Shown one piece after another: positions 1 through 6,757 of a DNA stretch of 10,038 bases. Position 1 is the stretch's first letter. Each line of letters begins with the position of its first letter. The stretch comes from Desulfobacterales bacterium (GTDB taxonomy: Bacteria > Desulfobacterota > Desulfobacteria > Desulfobacterales > Desulfosalsimonadaceae). A program made the translations under genes and the position numbers. The stretch lies in NCBI GenBank assembly GCA_018399455.1, contig JAGYOT010000032.1, forward strand, positions 1 through 10,038, written 5' to 3'. The notes below the pieces were generated by a model, which saw only the letters and a program-made list of their open reading frames with translations, made no database searches and was not told the origin of the DNA.

Positions 1-1
1 G

Positions 2-331
2 TGCGTGGCCCCTTTTGGCATGGAGGAGGGCGGTTCCGTCAAAATCGCCGACCAGGCGTTTACGCTTGTGGTTGGAGAGCCGGTTCGTTTTGATTTTCTG
101 GGATCAACGACACGCCAGTCGGACACGCCGGGCAGTATCATCGAGGACTGGCAGGGCGAAATCGAAGAGATTACCACGCTTGAGACCACCCTTGACGGCC
201 CGTCCGGCACCCCGGTACGGGTCAACCGGGAGGTGCAGGCCACCGAGATCGGCACTCTTGAGCTATGGTGTGTCGCCATCGAAGACGGCCGCCGGTGGAA
301 GCTTGAATTCAATGTCCGGGAACAGGAATAA
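2..331 (+). CDS. Hsp70-family protein, C-terminal fragment (runs off the window start)
   Basis: This is the last 109 codons of a gene whose start lies before the window; an in-frame GTG at 5 is not a real start because the frame is open to the edge. The fragment aligns by eye along its whole length with residues ~493-602 of the next gene. Shared landmarks are a Cys near the start, GEPVRFDF against NQPVSFDL, GTLELWC against GVLALWC, and RRWKLEFNVRE against HRWRLQFQLRD. It therefore corresponds to the substrate-binding-domain-like beta region of a divergent Hsp70, and the protein stops just after it, without the extra C-terminal domain of its neighbour. The stop at 329-331 is 4 bp before the next start, so the two paralogues are probably cotranslated. 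The ATPase domain is not visible, so the family call rests on similarity to the neighbour. Confidence 0.8.
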   Translation, partial: CVAPFGMEEGGSVKIADQAFTLVVGEPVRFDFLGSTTRQSDTPGSIIEDWQGEIEEITTLETTLDGPSGTPVRVNREVQATEIGTLELWCVAIEDGRRWKLEFNVREQE

Positions 332-335
332 ATCA

Positions 336-3107
336 ATGGAAGACAGCGATTATCGCTATATTATCGGCATTGATCTGGGAACCACCAATTCAGCTGTGTC
401 TTATGTGGATCTTGCTTCCGGGGAGACAAAAAACCGCGGCATTAAACTTTTTAAGGTTCCTCAGCTGACCGGTTTGGGGGAGGTCAGCGCCATGCCCGTC
501 CTGCCCTCATTCTGCTATATTCCCGGTAAATACGATATCTCAGCCGATGCCATTCGGCTTCCCTGGCATACGGAGAAACAAAATTTCGTGGGGACCCTGG
601 CCCGGGATCACGGGGCCAGGGTCCCATCGCGCCTTGTGGCCTCGGCCAAGAGCTGGCTGTGCCACAGCCAGGCTGACCGCTGTTCGAGGATTCTTCCCTG
701 GGGAGCGGGCGAGGAAATTCCCAAAATATCGCCCGTCCAGGCTACTGCGGCATATCTCAAGCATATCCGGCTCGCGTGGAACAGCCGACAAAGAGAGGAT
801 TCGGATCTTTACCTGGAAAATCAAATGGTGATCCTGACCGTCCCCGCCTCTTTTGATGAGGTGGCCCGGGATCTTACGCTTGAAGCCGCCAATCTTGCGG
901 GGATTAAACATCTGACCCTGCTGGAAGAGCCTTTGGCAGCATTTTACAGTTGGTTGATCCAGCATGAGAATAACTGGCGGGATTTCATTCGGCCCGGAGA
1001 ACTGGTTTTCGTATGCGATGTAGGCGGCGGCACCACGGATTTTACCCTTATCACGCTGAGAGAGACGGAAGGATCGCCCCGGTTTGAACGGATTGCGGTT
1101 GGTGACCACCTGATCCTGGGCGGAGATAATATTGATTTGGCCCTGGCGCGGCATGTGGAGCAGCAGTTCAATAATTCCCGGCCGCTCAGCCCGGATCGCT
1201 GGAAAACCCTCTGCCATTTATGCCGTCAGGCAAAAGAGAATATTCTGGAGCAGGGCAAGGAAAGCGAGACCATTACGCTGATGGGCGAGGGAACGATTCT
1301 GATCGGGGGGACCCTTTCGGCCGGAATCAGCCGGGAAACTCTGGAGCAGATTGTCCTGGAGGGATTCTTTACCCTGGCCCGGCCGGATTCCCAAAAGCGT
1401 CAGACGCCGCGCAAGGGCATTTCCGAATTCGGCCTTCCCTATGAATCTGAACCGGCGATTACCCGCCATATCGGATCTTTTCTGGACAGCCACAGCCAGG
1501 ACATCCAGCGGTTTCTGGGCGAACGATCGGCGTTTCCCGACCTGATCCTGTTTAACGGCGGAACCCTGAAGTCCGGGCTGGTGCAGAAGCAGATCCGGAA
1601 ATCCATTCGCTGCTGGTTTGGCAAAGAAGACGAAGACGTCCCCCGGGTTTTGGAAAACCCGAACCCGGATCTCTCTGTTGCCCTCGGAGCGTCATACTAC
1701 GGCCTGGTCAAAAGCGGATTCGGGGTGCGTGTAGGTTCGGGCAGTCCCCGCTCTTATTACCTGGGCTTTGACCGGAAGGATGAGACCGGCGTAGAGGAAA
1801 AGGCTGCCATCTGCCTGGTGGAACGGGGCGTGGATGAAGGTACGCTCCTCTCCCTCCCTGAAAGCCTCAACTTCGAGGTGCTCACCAACCAGCCGGTGAG
1901 CTTTGACCTCTATAGCTCCAGCTATCGATCCGGTGACCGCTGCGGTGATATCCTTGCCGTCGACCAGAGCCTAACACCGCTGCCTCCGTTGCAGACCGTC
2001 ATTCAGTTCGGACAGAAGGGTAAAAAAACCACCATTCCGGTTGCGATTGAGGCTGAATACACGGAAACCGGGGTGCTCGCCCTTTGGTGCCGTTCCTTTT
2101 CCAGCCATCACCGGTGGAGACTCCAGTTTCAGTTAAGAGATTCCGGTCCCACGGTTGGGGTGGGCGAAACCGAGGTTTTTGAAGCCGAAGCCGTGGATGC
2201 AGCGAAACAGACCGTTGCGGCGGTGTTTGCCAGGGACGCCTCTCCCGCAGCGCTGTCCGGAGCAATGAAGGCAGTTGCCCGGGCCGTCAATCGGCCTCGG
2301 GAAAAATGGCCTTTGGGGTTTATCCGGGAGCTCGCTGATCAGCTATTGGATTCAATCGATGTTCGCAGTTTTTCCGCTGAACATGAAATCCGGTGGCTGA
2401 ACCTGACCGGCTTCTGTCTGAGGCCCGGATTTGGTGACGGCATGGACAGCCAGCGAATCAAATCCTTATGGAAAATCTACAAACAGGGCGTGACGTTCAG
2501 GAAAAACGCCCAGGCCAAAGCGGAATGGTGGATCATGTGGCGCCGGGTGGCCGGGGGCTTGAGCGCCGGCCAGCAACGGCAGGTTTTTCAGGATCTGCGG
2601 CCCTTTGTTCTGCCCAAAAAAAACGCAAAGGTCCGGCTGGAACCCCAGGAGCGGGTGGAGGTGTGGATGGCGCTGGCTAACATGGAGCGGCTCATGGCAA
2701 AGGATAAGGTCGAGCTGGGACGGCAGCTGACGGCCGAGCTGCACCCCAAAAAGACCAAGCCCCAATTTTTATGGGCACTTTCCCGTATCGGCGCCCGTGA
2801 ACCCCTTTATGGGCCGGTGGACCGGGTAATCCCGCCGGAAGAAGCTGCCCGGTGGATCAGGGCATTGCTGGCCCTTGACCTTAAGAACCCAAGACCTGCG
2901 GGTGCTGCCCTGGCGCAGCTGGCACGCAGGACCGGAGACCGCATGCGGGATATTGATGCCGACCAGCAGCAGGTAGTGGCTTATCTCACCCGAAACGAAG
3001 TGACGGAGCAAATCCGTTATGTCACTCAGGTGGTGGCGCTTGAAAAACAGGATGAAACCACACTTTTCGGCGAATCCCTGCCCAGCGGGATTGTGCTTAA
3101 ATCATAG
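336..3107 (+). CDS. Hsp70-family chaperone with C-terminal DUF3731-type domain
   Basis: A 923-residue, DnaK-related ATPase, expected to be a cytosolic chaperone. The ATPase domain (about 1-480) shows phosphate loop 1 IGIDLGTTNSAVS at 10-22 and SAKSWLCH at 103-110, where K105 is a candidate for the catalytic lysine. It continues with LEEPLAAF at 196-203, phosphate loop 2 CDVGGGTTD at 227-235, GDHLILGGDN at 256-265, and the adenosine motif LILFNGGT at 403-410. A beta substrate-binding-like region spans ~488-602. Residues ~603-923 form an extra domain with LRPGFGDG (RPG at 696-698) and AEWWIMWRRV from 729. These fit DUF3731, which is known as a C-terminal partner of Hsp70 ATPases and carries a conserved RPG motif. 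It is far longer than DnaK (~640) and lacks an EEVD-like end. I chose ATG 336 over upstream in-frame starts because AGGAA sits 7 bp before it and the upstream gene ends at 331. The client is unknown. Confidence 0.9.
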   Translation: MEDSDYRYIIGIDLGTTNSAVSYVDLASGETKNRGIKLFKVPQLTGLGEVSAMPVLPSFCYIPGKYDISADAIRLPWHTEKQNFVGTLARDHGARVPSRLVASAKSWLCHSQADRCSRILPWGAGEEIPKISPVQATAAYLKHIRLAWNSRQREDSDLYLENQMVILTVPASFDEVARDLTLEAANLAGIKHLTLLEEPLAAFYSWLIQHENNWRDFIRPGELVFVCDVGGGTTDFTLITLRETEGSPRFERIAVGDHLILGGDNIDLALARHVEQQFNNSRPLSPDRWKTLCHLCRQAKENILEQGKESETITLMGEGTILIGGTLSAGISRETLEQIVLEGFFTLARPDSQKRQTPRKGISEFGLPYESEPAITRHIGSFLDSHSQDIQRFLGERSAFPDLILFNGGTLKSGLVQKQIRKSIRCWFGKEDEDVPRVLENPNPDLSVALGASYYGLVKSGFGVRVGSGSPRSYYLGFDRKDETGVEEKAAICLVERGVDEGTLLSLPESLNFEVLTNQPVSFDLYSSSYRSGDRCGDILAVDQSLTPLPPLQTVIQFGQKGKKTTIPVAIEAEYTETGVLALWCRSFSSHHRWRLQFQLRDSGPTVGVGETEVFEAEAVDAAKQTVAAVFARDASPAALSGAMKAVARAVNRPREKWPLGFIRELADQLLDSIDVRSFSAEHEIRWLNLTGFCLRPGFGDGMDSQRIKSLWKIYKQGVTFRKNAQAKAEWWIMWRRVAGGLSAGQQRQVFQDLRPFVLPKKNAKVRLEPQERVEVWMALANMERLMAKDKVELGRQLTAELHPKKTKPQFLWALSRIGAREPLYGPVDRVIPPEEAARWIRALLALDLKNPRPAGAALAQLARRTGDRMRDIDADQQQVVAYLTRNEVTEQIRYVTQVVALEKQDETTLFGESLPSGIVLKS
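591..625. repeat. Perfect 13-bp inverted repeat inside the hsp70 gene
   Basis: GGGACCCTGGCCC at 591-603 is followed by nine bases and then its exact reverse complement GGGCCAGGGTCCC at 613-625. The transcript could form a very GC-rich hairpin. It lies within codons 86-97, encoding the segment GTLARDHGARVP just before the SAKSWLCH motif. No T-run follows, so it does not look like an intrinsic terminator. Confidence 0.85.
1644..1661. repeat. 8-bp inverted repeat with 2-base loop inside hsp70
   Basis: CGGGTTTT, GG, AAAACCCG forms a near-palindromic hairpin within the coding sequence (protein segment VLENPNP). It may simply follow from the codons used. Confidence 0.6.
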
Positions 3108-3108
3108 T

Positions 3109-3125
3109 CGGCCGCAGCCGTTTTT
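3109..3125 (+). terminator. Possible weak intrinsic terminator after the Hsp70 pair
   Basis: Two bases after the hsp70 stop, CGGC, loop CGCA, GCCG is followed directly by TTTTT; a second T-run lies at 3138-3143. The stem is only four base pairs, although all G/C, so termination would be partial at best. The position and T-tract fit, and a promoter-like sequence follows, so this is a reasonable operon boundary. Confidence 0.4.
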
Positions 3126-3155
3126 CCCTGTTTCCGATTTTTTCTTAACTCCCCC

Positions 3156-3184
3156 TTGTCGAATCGATTCCAATCGGCTAAATT
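3156..3184 (+). promoter_or_regulatory. Candidate sigma70 promoter for the small-gene/GDPD/FN3 operon
   Basis: TTGTCG (-35, 4/6 match) and TAAATT (-10, 4/6 match) are separated by exactly 17 bp. Transcription would start near 3191, about 40 bases before the small gene. The spacer contains the 10-bp palindrome GAATCGATTC (3161-3170), which could be an operator or chance. It is the only promoter-like pair I found between the Hsp70 terminator and the next gene. Confidence 0.4.
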
Positions 3185-3232
3185 AAATATCTTACAGGTA
3201 AAGTGCATCTTATTTTTGAAAGGATGGCGGAA

Positions 3233-3451
3233 TTGTCGAAATCAGATGATATGATCAGAGTCAATGCAACGTTGGATATCTCGGTTGCCGCACTTCAGGC
3301 GGTGGTCCATAACGCCAAGGAAAAGGTGGGAAAGGACGCAAGAGGGGTCTACCGGGTGGATACTTATGAAAAACTGGGGGAGATGATTTCGAAATTCCTG
3401 GAAGAAAAGGATTTTCTTTCCTATGCGCAGGATATTGAAAACTTTGACTGA
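3233..3451 (+). CDS. Small conserved-looking protein of unknown function (72 aa)
   Basis: I do not recognise a named family. The protein is short, soluble and charged, with no signal peptide or membrane segment. It reads as an N-terminal strand/helix (MIRVNATLDISVAALQAVV), a basic middle (NAKEKVGKDARGVYRVDTY) and an acidic helical end (KLGEMISKFLEEKDFLSYAQDIENF). The start is uncertain. TTG 3233 has AAAGGA ending 8 bp upstream and is preferred. ATG 3224 would place that same ribosome binding site against the start codon, GTG 3203 has only a weak AGG, and ATG 3251 is also possible. It is the first gene after the promoter-like pair at 3156-3184 and lies 36 bp before the GDPD gene, suggesting cotranscription. 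Ordered, coding-like codon use and the operon position support a real gene. Confidence 0.7.
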   Translation: MSKSDDMIRVNATLDISVAALQAVVHNAKEKVGKDARGVYRVDTYEKLGEMISKFLEEKDFLSYAQDIENFD

Positions 3452-3487
3452 CTACCGTGTCCCGTGGAAGTGATGACCGGAAGTCCC

Positions 3488-4261
3488 ATGTTCCCATGGA
3501 TAGTCGCGCATCGCGGTGCTATGGCTGAGGCGCCTGAAAATACCGCCGCTGCTTTTGACCGGGCGTTATCCTATCCGTTGGACGGCATTGAATTTGACGT
3601 TCAGACAAGCCGGGATGGCGTTCCCGTGCTGTTTCACGATTCGACCCTAAAAAAGATCAATCAAACGAAAAACCCGATATGCGTCTACTCCTATGAAGCA
3701 CTTTGCCGGATGGACTGGGGCGCCTGGTTTTCAAGCAGCTTCAGCGGGGAGCCGATTTTATCCCTGGAAACGGTGCTTTTGCGTTACGCCCCCCGGACAC
3801 GGCTTCTGATTGAAATCAAACCTGCATGGAACCATGAATGCAGCATCTCCGGGGAAGAGCTGGCAAAGCTTGTCGCCGAAGATATCCAGACCATTGTGCC
3901 CGGGCAACATCGCCGGCAGCTGATGGTTTTATCCTTTGGGCCCGATATCCTTGCCGCTGCCGCCCGACAGGCCCCGGAGCTGGCTTATGGTCAGAATCTG
4001 GAGACGGACCGATTTGATTTGTCGGAGCTGCCTGCCTGTGTGCAGGCGGTGAGCCTGCCGTTTCGAAAAATGGGGAGCCGGTTTGTGAAGCACTGCCATG
4101 AGAGGGGACTGCGTGTGATGACCTATTCCTGCAACACCGCAAATCAGGCGGATAAGGCCATTCGTATGGGGATTGATGTCGTCATGACCGATGATCCCGG
4201 AAAGGTCTGCCCGTATGTCAAGTCCTGTATTAAATTCAAAACAGCCGAAAAGGAAGCTTAG
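3488..4261 (+). CDS. Glycerophosphodiester phosphodiesterase (GDPD), cytoplasmic
   Basis: A 257-residue TIM-barrel enzyme expected to hydrolyse glycerophosphodiesters, from phospholipid headgroup turnover, to sn-glycerol-3-phosphate and an alcohol. The N-terminus carries the diagnostic VAHRGAMAEAPENT (6-19, catalytic H8). EFDVQTSRDGVPVLFHD at 35-51 supplies metal ligands E35 and D37 and the second catalytic histidine H50. LIEIKP supplies E109 and K111, and the family-typical end GIDVVMTDDP closes the barrel (T234-P237). There is no signal peptide, so it is closer to cytosolic UgpQ than to periplasmic GlpQ; length matches the family. I chose ATG 3488 because homologues begin a few residues before AHRG and GGAAG lies just upstream; GTG 3464 and ATG 3473 are alternatives. 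It ends 3 bp before the FN3 gene, whose ribosome binding site lies within this coding sequence, implying translational coupling. Confidence 0.9.
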   Translation: MFPWIVAHRGAMAEAPENTAAAFDRALSYPLDGIEFDVQTSRDGVPVLFHDSTLKKINQTKNPICVYSYEALCRMDWGAWFSSSFSGEPILSLETVLLRYAPRTRLLIEIKPAWNHECSISGEELAKLVAEDIQTIVPGQHRRQLMVLSFGPDILAAAARQAPELAYGQNLETDRFDLSELPACVQAVSLPFRKMGSRFVKHCHERGLRVMTYSCNTANQADKAIRMGIDVVMTDDPGKVCPYVKSCIKFKTAEKEA

Positions 4262-4264
4262 CTT

Positions 4265-5956
4265 ATGCGAAATTACCTGGCCGCCGGAGTGTTTTTAGCC
4301 TTTTTTGGATTCATGCCATTTGTCTCGCATTCAGCGGATGTGCCCGAAGAGGTTACACTTTCAGCAACAAAGGAGACCGTCACGGTGGAGTGGACGAGAG
4401 ACAGTGAAGCGGATTCGTATGAAATTTTTTGGGACACAAATTCCGACAATCCCTATGCGAGAGCGTCTGTGGACGATCCGGTCACGCCGGAACAGACCAT
4501 GGAATATACAATTACCGGCCTTTCGCCTGATACTGAATATTTTGTTCAGCTCCGGTCTGTTGAGAACGGAGAACGCAGCAGCTGGTCCTCCCTCAAATCA
4601 ATTACCACGGAGGCAGATACGGAACCGCCGGCTATGCCGGAGGGCTTCGATATTACGGGCGTTTCGCAGGTTCAGAAGACATCGGCGGAGTTTGAGTGGG
4701 AGGAGAATACCGAGACGGATCTGGAGAGCTATAAGATTTATTACGGGACCACCTCCGGCAATTACTCCGGCGAAATAACCGTGGATGCCGAAAGCACGGT
4801 AAAGCAGATATCCGGCCTGGACACCTCGACCCGCTATTATTTTACGATTGCGGCCATTGACGAATCCGGCAATGAATCTGAAACCCCGGCAGAGTTGATC
4901 GTCGATACCCTGCCGGATTCACTGGCACCCGATCCACCGGAGGCAGTTTCAGCGACTCTGGTGGGAGCCGCTGCGCTTGAGATAACAGTTGAATCAGGAA
5001 ATGAACAAATGGTTGATTTTAAAGGAAGTAATATATATTATGGAACCACTTCCGGGAATTATGACTACTGCCAGGATATTGGTGATGACGGCTCGTATGC
5101 CTTTTCAACCCTTCCCGAAGACAAGCAAACCTGGTTCTTCAATGCCTCTGCCTATGATCAGACCGGTAATGAAAGCGCAAAAACCGATGAAATATCGGTA
5201 CAAATCGAGGACGTAAGCGGATTTCTGGAGGATTCGGACGATTTTGACGGGGGCTGTTTTATCAGCACTCTGGGCGGGGGCCCGTTGATGAAATGGGCGC
5301 TGGCTATCGGGGCGGTATTGCTTGGCATGGGCATGGCTGTCGGAAGAATCCGGGGTCGGGGCGTGTTTGGCATCCTGCTGCTGCTCCTCTGCCTGGCCGC
5401 GCCAGCCCGGGCAGGAGATGCTGACGAATCCCGGCTCAATACTATCGGACTGACCGCGGGCTATTATGTGGCCCAGGATTCCGACTACGAGGATTTCTAC
5501 GACGATGATTCATTCCCTGTTTCCGCCTTTTATGACCGGCGGCTAAGCCGCCGGTTCTCCCTTGAGATCAAAGCCGGATTCTGGCGGGATACGGGGCACC
5601 TGTTGACCGAGTCCGGCAGCCAGACCGGTATTGGATCAGAGATGGAGGTGGTTCCCGCCTCTGTTTCGCTGAAAATCCATTTCCCCCTGGCCGATGCGGT
5701 CAGCGGCTATATCGGTGCGGGACCTTCCTACTGGTATGTCAAAGAGGAGCCGGATATTGATTCGGTGGCCGATGTGGATGAGTGGGTGGGTGGCTATCAT
5801 GGCAAAATCGGGTTGATGCTGTATAATTCGGATGAAAAATTTGCGGGCACCGGTGCACTTATCGAAACCAGTTATTCGGTTATCGATCGGTTCGGGGACA
5901 ATGAGATCGATATGGGGGGGTGGATCACGGAGCTTGGGTTTTTCTTTCAATTTTAA
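4265..5956 (+). CDS. Secreted FN3-repeat protein fused in frame to an outer-membrane beta-barrel
   Basis: The 563-residue product starts with a signal peptide (1-~24, cleavage near SHSA/D). Three fibronectin type III domains follow at ~26-118, ~121-215 and ~220-312. The second and third share YYGTTSGNY and are joined by proline-rich linkers (DTEPPAMP, DSLAPDPP). An acidic stretch leads to GGCFIST (329-335), a hydrophobic helix (342-360) and basic RIRGR (361-365), the layout of C-terminal CFI-box/CTERM anchoring signals. Without a stop there is a second hydrophobic run ending APARA/G (367-384), like a signal-peptidase I site. The last 180 residues (384-563) resemble an outer-membrane barrel, with alternating aromatic strands and a final ELGFFFQF. 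The start is set by AGGAAG 8 bp upstream. Either this is a natural precursor cut in two, or a gene fusion, or two genes with an internal start (ATG 5288, 5327 or 5333). Its ligand and function are unknown; a role at the cell envelope is inferred. Confidence 0.85.
   Translation: MRNYLAAGVFLAFFGFMPFVSHSADVPEEVTLSATKETVTVEWTRDSEADSYEIFWDTNSDNPYARASVDDPVTPEQTMEYTITGLSPDTEYFVQLRSVENGERSSWSSLKSITTEADTEPPAMPEGFDITGVSQVQKTSAEFEWEENTETDLESYKIYYGTTSGNYSGEITVDAESTVKQISGLDTSTRYYFTIAAIDESGNESETPAELIVDTLPDSLAPDPPEAVSATLVGAAALEITVESGNEQMVDFKGSNIYYGTTSGNYDYCQDIGDDGSYAFSTLPEDKQTWFFNASAYDQTGNESAKTDEISVQIEDVSGFLEDSDDFDGGCFISTLGGGPLMKWALAIGAVLLGMGMAVGRIRGRGVFGILLLLLCLAAPARAGDADESRLNTIGLTAGYYVAQDSDYEDFYDDDSFPVSAFYDRRLSRRFSLEIKAGFWRDTGHLLTESGSQTGIGSEMEVVPASVSLKIHFPLADAVSGYIGAGPSYWYVKEEPDIDSVADVDEWVGGYHGKIGLMLYNSDEKFAGTGALIETSYSVIDRFGDNEIDMGGWITELGFFFQF
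5249..5413 (+). other. Junction region: CFI-box/TM tail followed by an internal signal-peptide-like segment
   Basis: This sub-region covers residues 329-383 of the fusion. It holds GGCFIST, one ~19-residue hydrophobic helix, the basic turn RIRGRG, then VFGILLLLLCLAAPARA with small residues at -3 and -1. Predicted topology is FN3 domains in the periplasm, helix 1 into the cytoplasm, helix 2 back out, and cleavage after A383 releasing the barrel. M357 could alternatively start a separate barrel precursor with a normal n-, h- and c-region, but I see no good ribosome binding site before it. Confidence 0.65.
5535..5555. repeat. 10-bp inverted repeat with 1-base centre in the barrel-coding region
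   Basis: ACCGGCGGCT at 5535-5544 is mirrored by AGCCGCCGGT at 5546-5555. It encodes DRRLSRR, so paired arginine codons may explain part of the symmetry. As RNA it would fold as a 9-bp stem with a UAA loop. Confidence 0.6.
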
Positions 5957-5963
5957 CGGGTGA

Positions 5964-5982
5964 ACCTAAATCGAGTTTAGGT
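5964..5982. repeat. Intergenic 7-bp hairpin between the FN3/barrel gene and the HDAC gene
   Basis: ACCTAAA, TCGAG, TTTAGGT is a perfect inverted repeat in the 49-bp gap, starting 7 bp after the barrel stop codon. The stem is AT-rich and no T-run follows, so it is a poor intrinsic terminator. It could be an operator for the HDAC-SWIM-ispF group or an mRNA-stabilising hairpin. No convincing promoter is visible in the gap. Confidence 0.45.
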
Positions 5983-6005
5983 CGGCGTAAGTTTGCGAGG
6001 TGTCT

Positions 6006-6749
6006 ATGAAGGTCGTTTTTCATGAGGCGTTTTGTTCTGTCTACACCGCGGATCCGGCTGCTGAACCGGGCCGCATGGAAGCCATTGTCCACGCCCTGCC
6101 ATCGGATCTCGTCTTTCTGGAACCCGAAGAGGCTACTTTTGACCAGATTCACCTGGCGCATACCAAGCAGCATATCCGGAGGATCGAGGAAGATGGCCTC
6201 TATGATATTGCAGCCCTTGCTGCGGGCGCTGCGATTCAGGCCGCCCGGACAGGTCTTCATGAACCTGCATTCGGCCTGATCCGGCCGCCGGGCCACCATG
6301 CCTCAGCGGATATGTGCTGGGGGTTCTGCTTCTTCAACAACATGGCCATTGCCCTGCTGGCGCTCAAGTCCGAGGCGTTGATCAAAAGCGCTTATGTTCT
6401 CGATTTTGATCTGCATTATGGTGACGGAACGGTCAATATTCTCGGTGAGGCGGATTGGGTAGGAATCTATAATCCCGCCAAAAAGGATAGAAAGGCTTAT
6501 ATTCAATCGGTTGAAAAAGAACTTGCATCCGTTACTGCTGATATTATAGGGATATCCGCCGGCTTTGATAATCACCGGCAGGATTGGGGCGGACTGCTGG
6601 CCACTGAGGATTATGAGACGATGGGACGAATGGTTCGGCGGGCGGCAGACAAAAACAAAGGGGGATGCTTTGCTCTGCTTGAGGGGGGGTACAACCATAA
6701 CGTGCTGGGCAAAAACGCCGCTGCTTTGTTGAAAGGCTTATCCGGGTAA
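6006..6749 (+). CDS. Compact histone-deacetylase-family (HDAC/acetylpolyamine amidohydrolase fold) protein
   Basis: A 247-residue, zinc-dependent deacetylase-like protein with the key residues present. These are RPPGHHA (93-99, catalytic pair H97/H98), WGFCFFNN (105-112), DFDLHYGDGT (133-142, zinc ligands D135 and H137), SAGFDNH (third ligand D188) and LEGGYN (catalytic Y229). ATG 6006 is favoured by GAGG five bases upstream. Family members usually have 300-380 residues. Here the distance between zinc ligands D135 and D188 is 53 residues, against about 90 in well-known members such as HDLP (D168/D258) and HDAC8 (D178/D267). The loop that normally carries PGTG and the NVPL segment is therefore missing. 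The reaction would be removal of acetyl from an amine or amide, but the substrate (polyamine, acetyl-lysine or other) cannot be told. It lies 8 bp before the SWIM gene, likely the same transcript. Confidence 0.88.
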   Translation: MKVVFHEAFCSVYTADPAAEPGRMEAIVHALPSDLVFLEPEEATFDQIHLAHTKQHIRRIEEDGLYDIAALAAGAAIQAARTGLHEPAFGLIRPPGHHASADMCWGFCFFNNMAIALLALKSEALIKSAYVLDFDLHYGDGTVNILGEADWVGIYNPAKKDRKAYIQSVEKELASVTADIIGISAGFDNHRQDWGGLLATEDYETMGRMVRRAADKNKGGCFALLEGGYNHNVLGKNAAALLKGLSG

Positions 6750-6757
6750 GCGAAACA

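Noticed and set aside
15..335. N-terminal extension of the hsp70 frame from 15
   Set aside because: It overlaps the upstream Hsp70 fragment in another frame, encodes arginine-rich out-of-frame sequence, and ATG 336 has a good ribosome binding site directly before the conserved ATPase start.
540..1217. 225-codon minus-strand open frame
   Set aside because: It lies antisense to the conserved Hsp70 ATPase domain and has no family-like motifs; it is a shadow frame.
4738..5072. Tandem DNA repeat in the FN3 gene
   Set aside because: The YYGTTSGNY motif is shared at protein level, but the DNA copies differ at many synonymous sites, so they are diverged domains and not a recent repeat.
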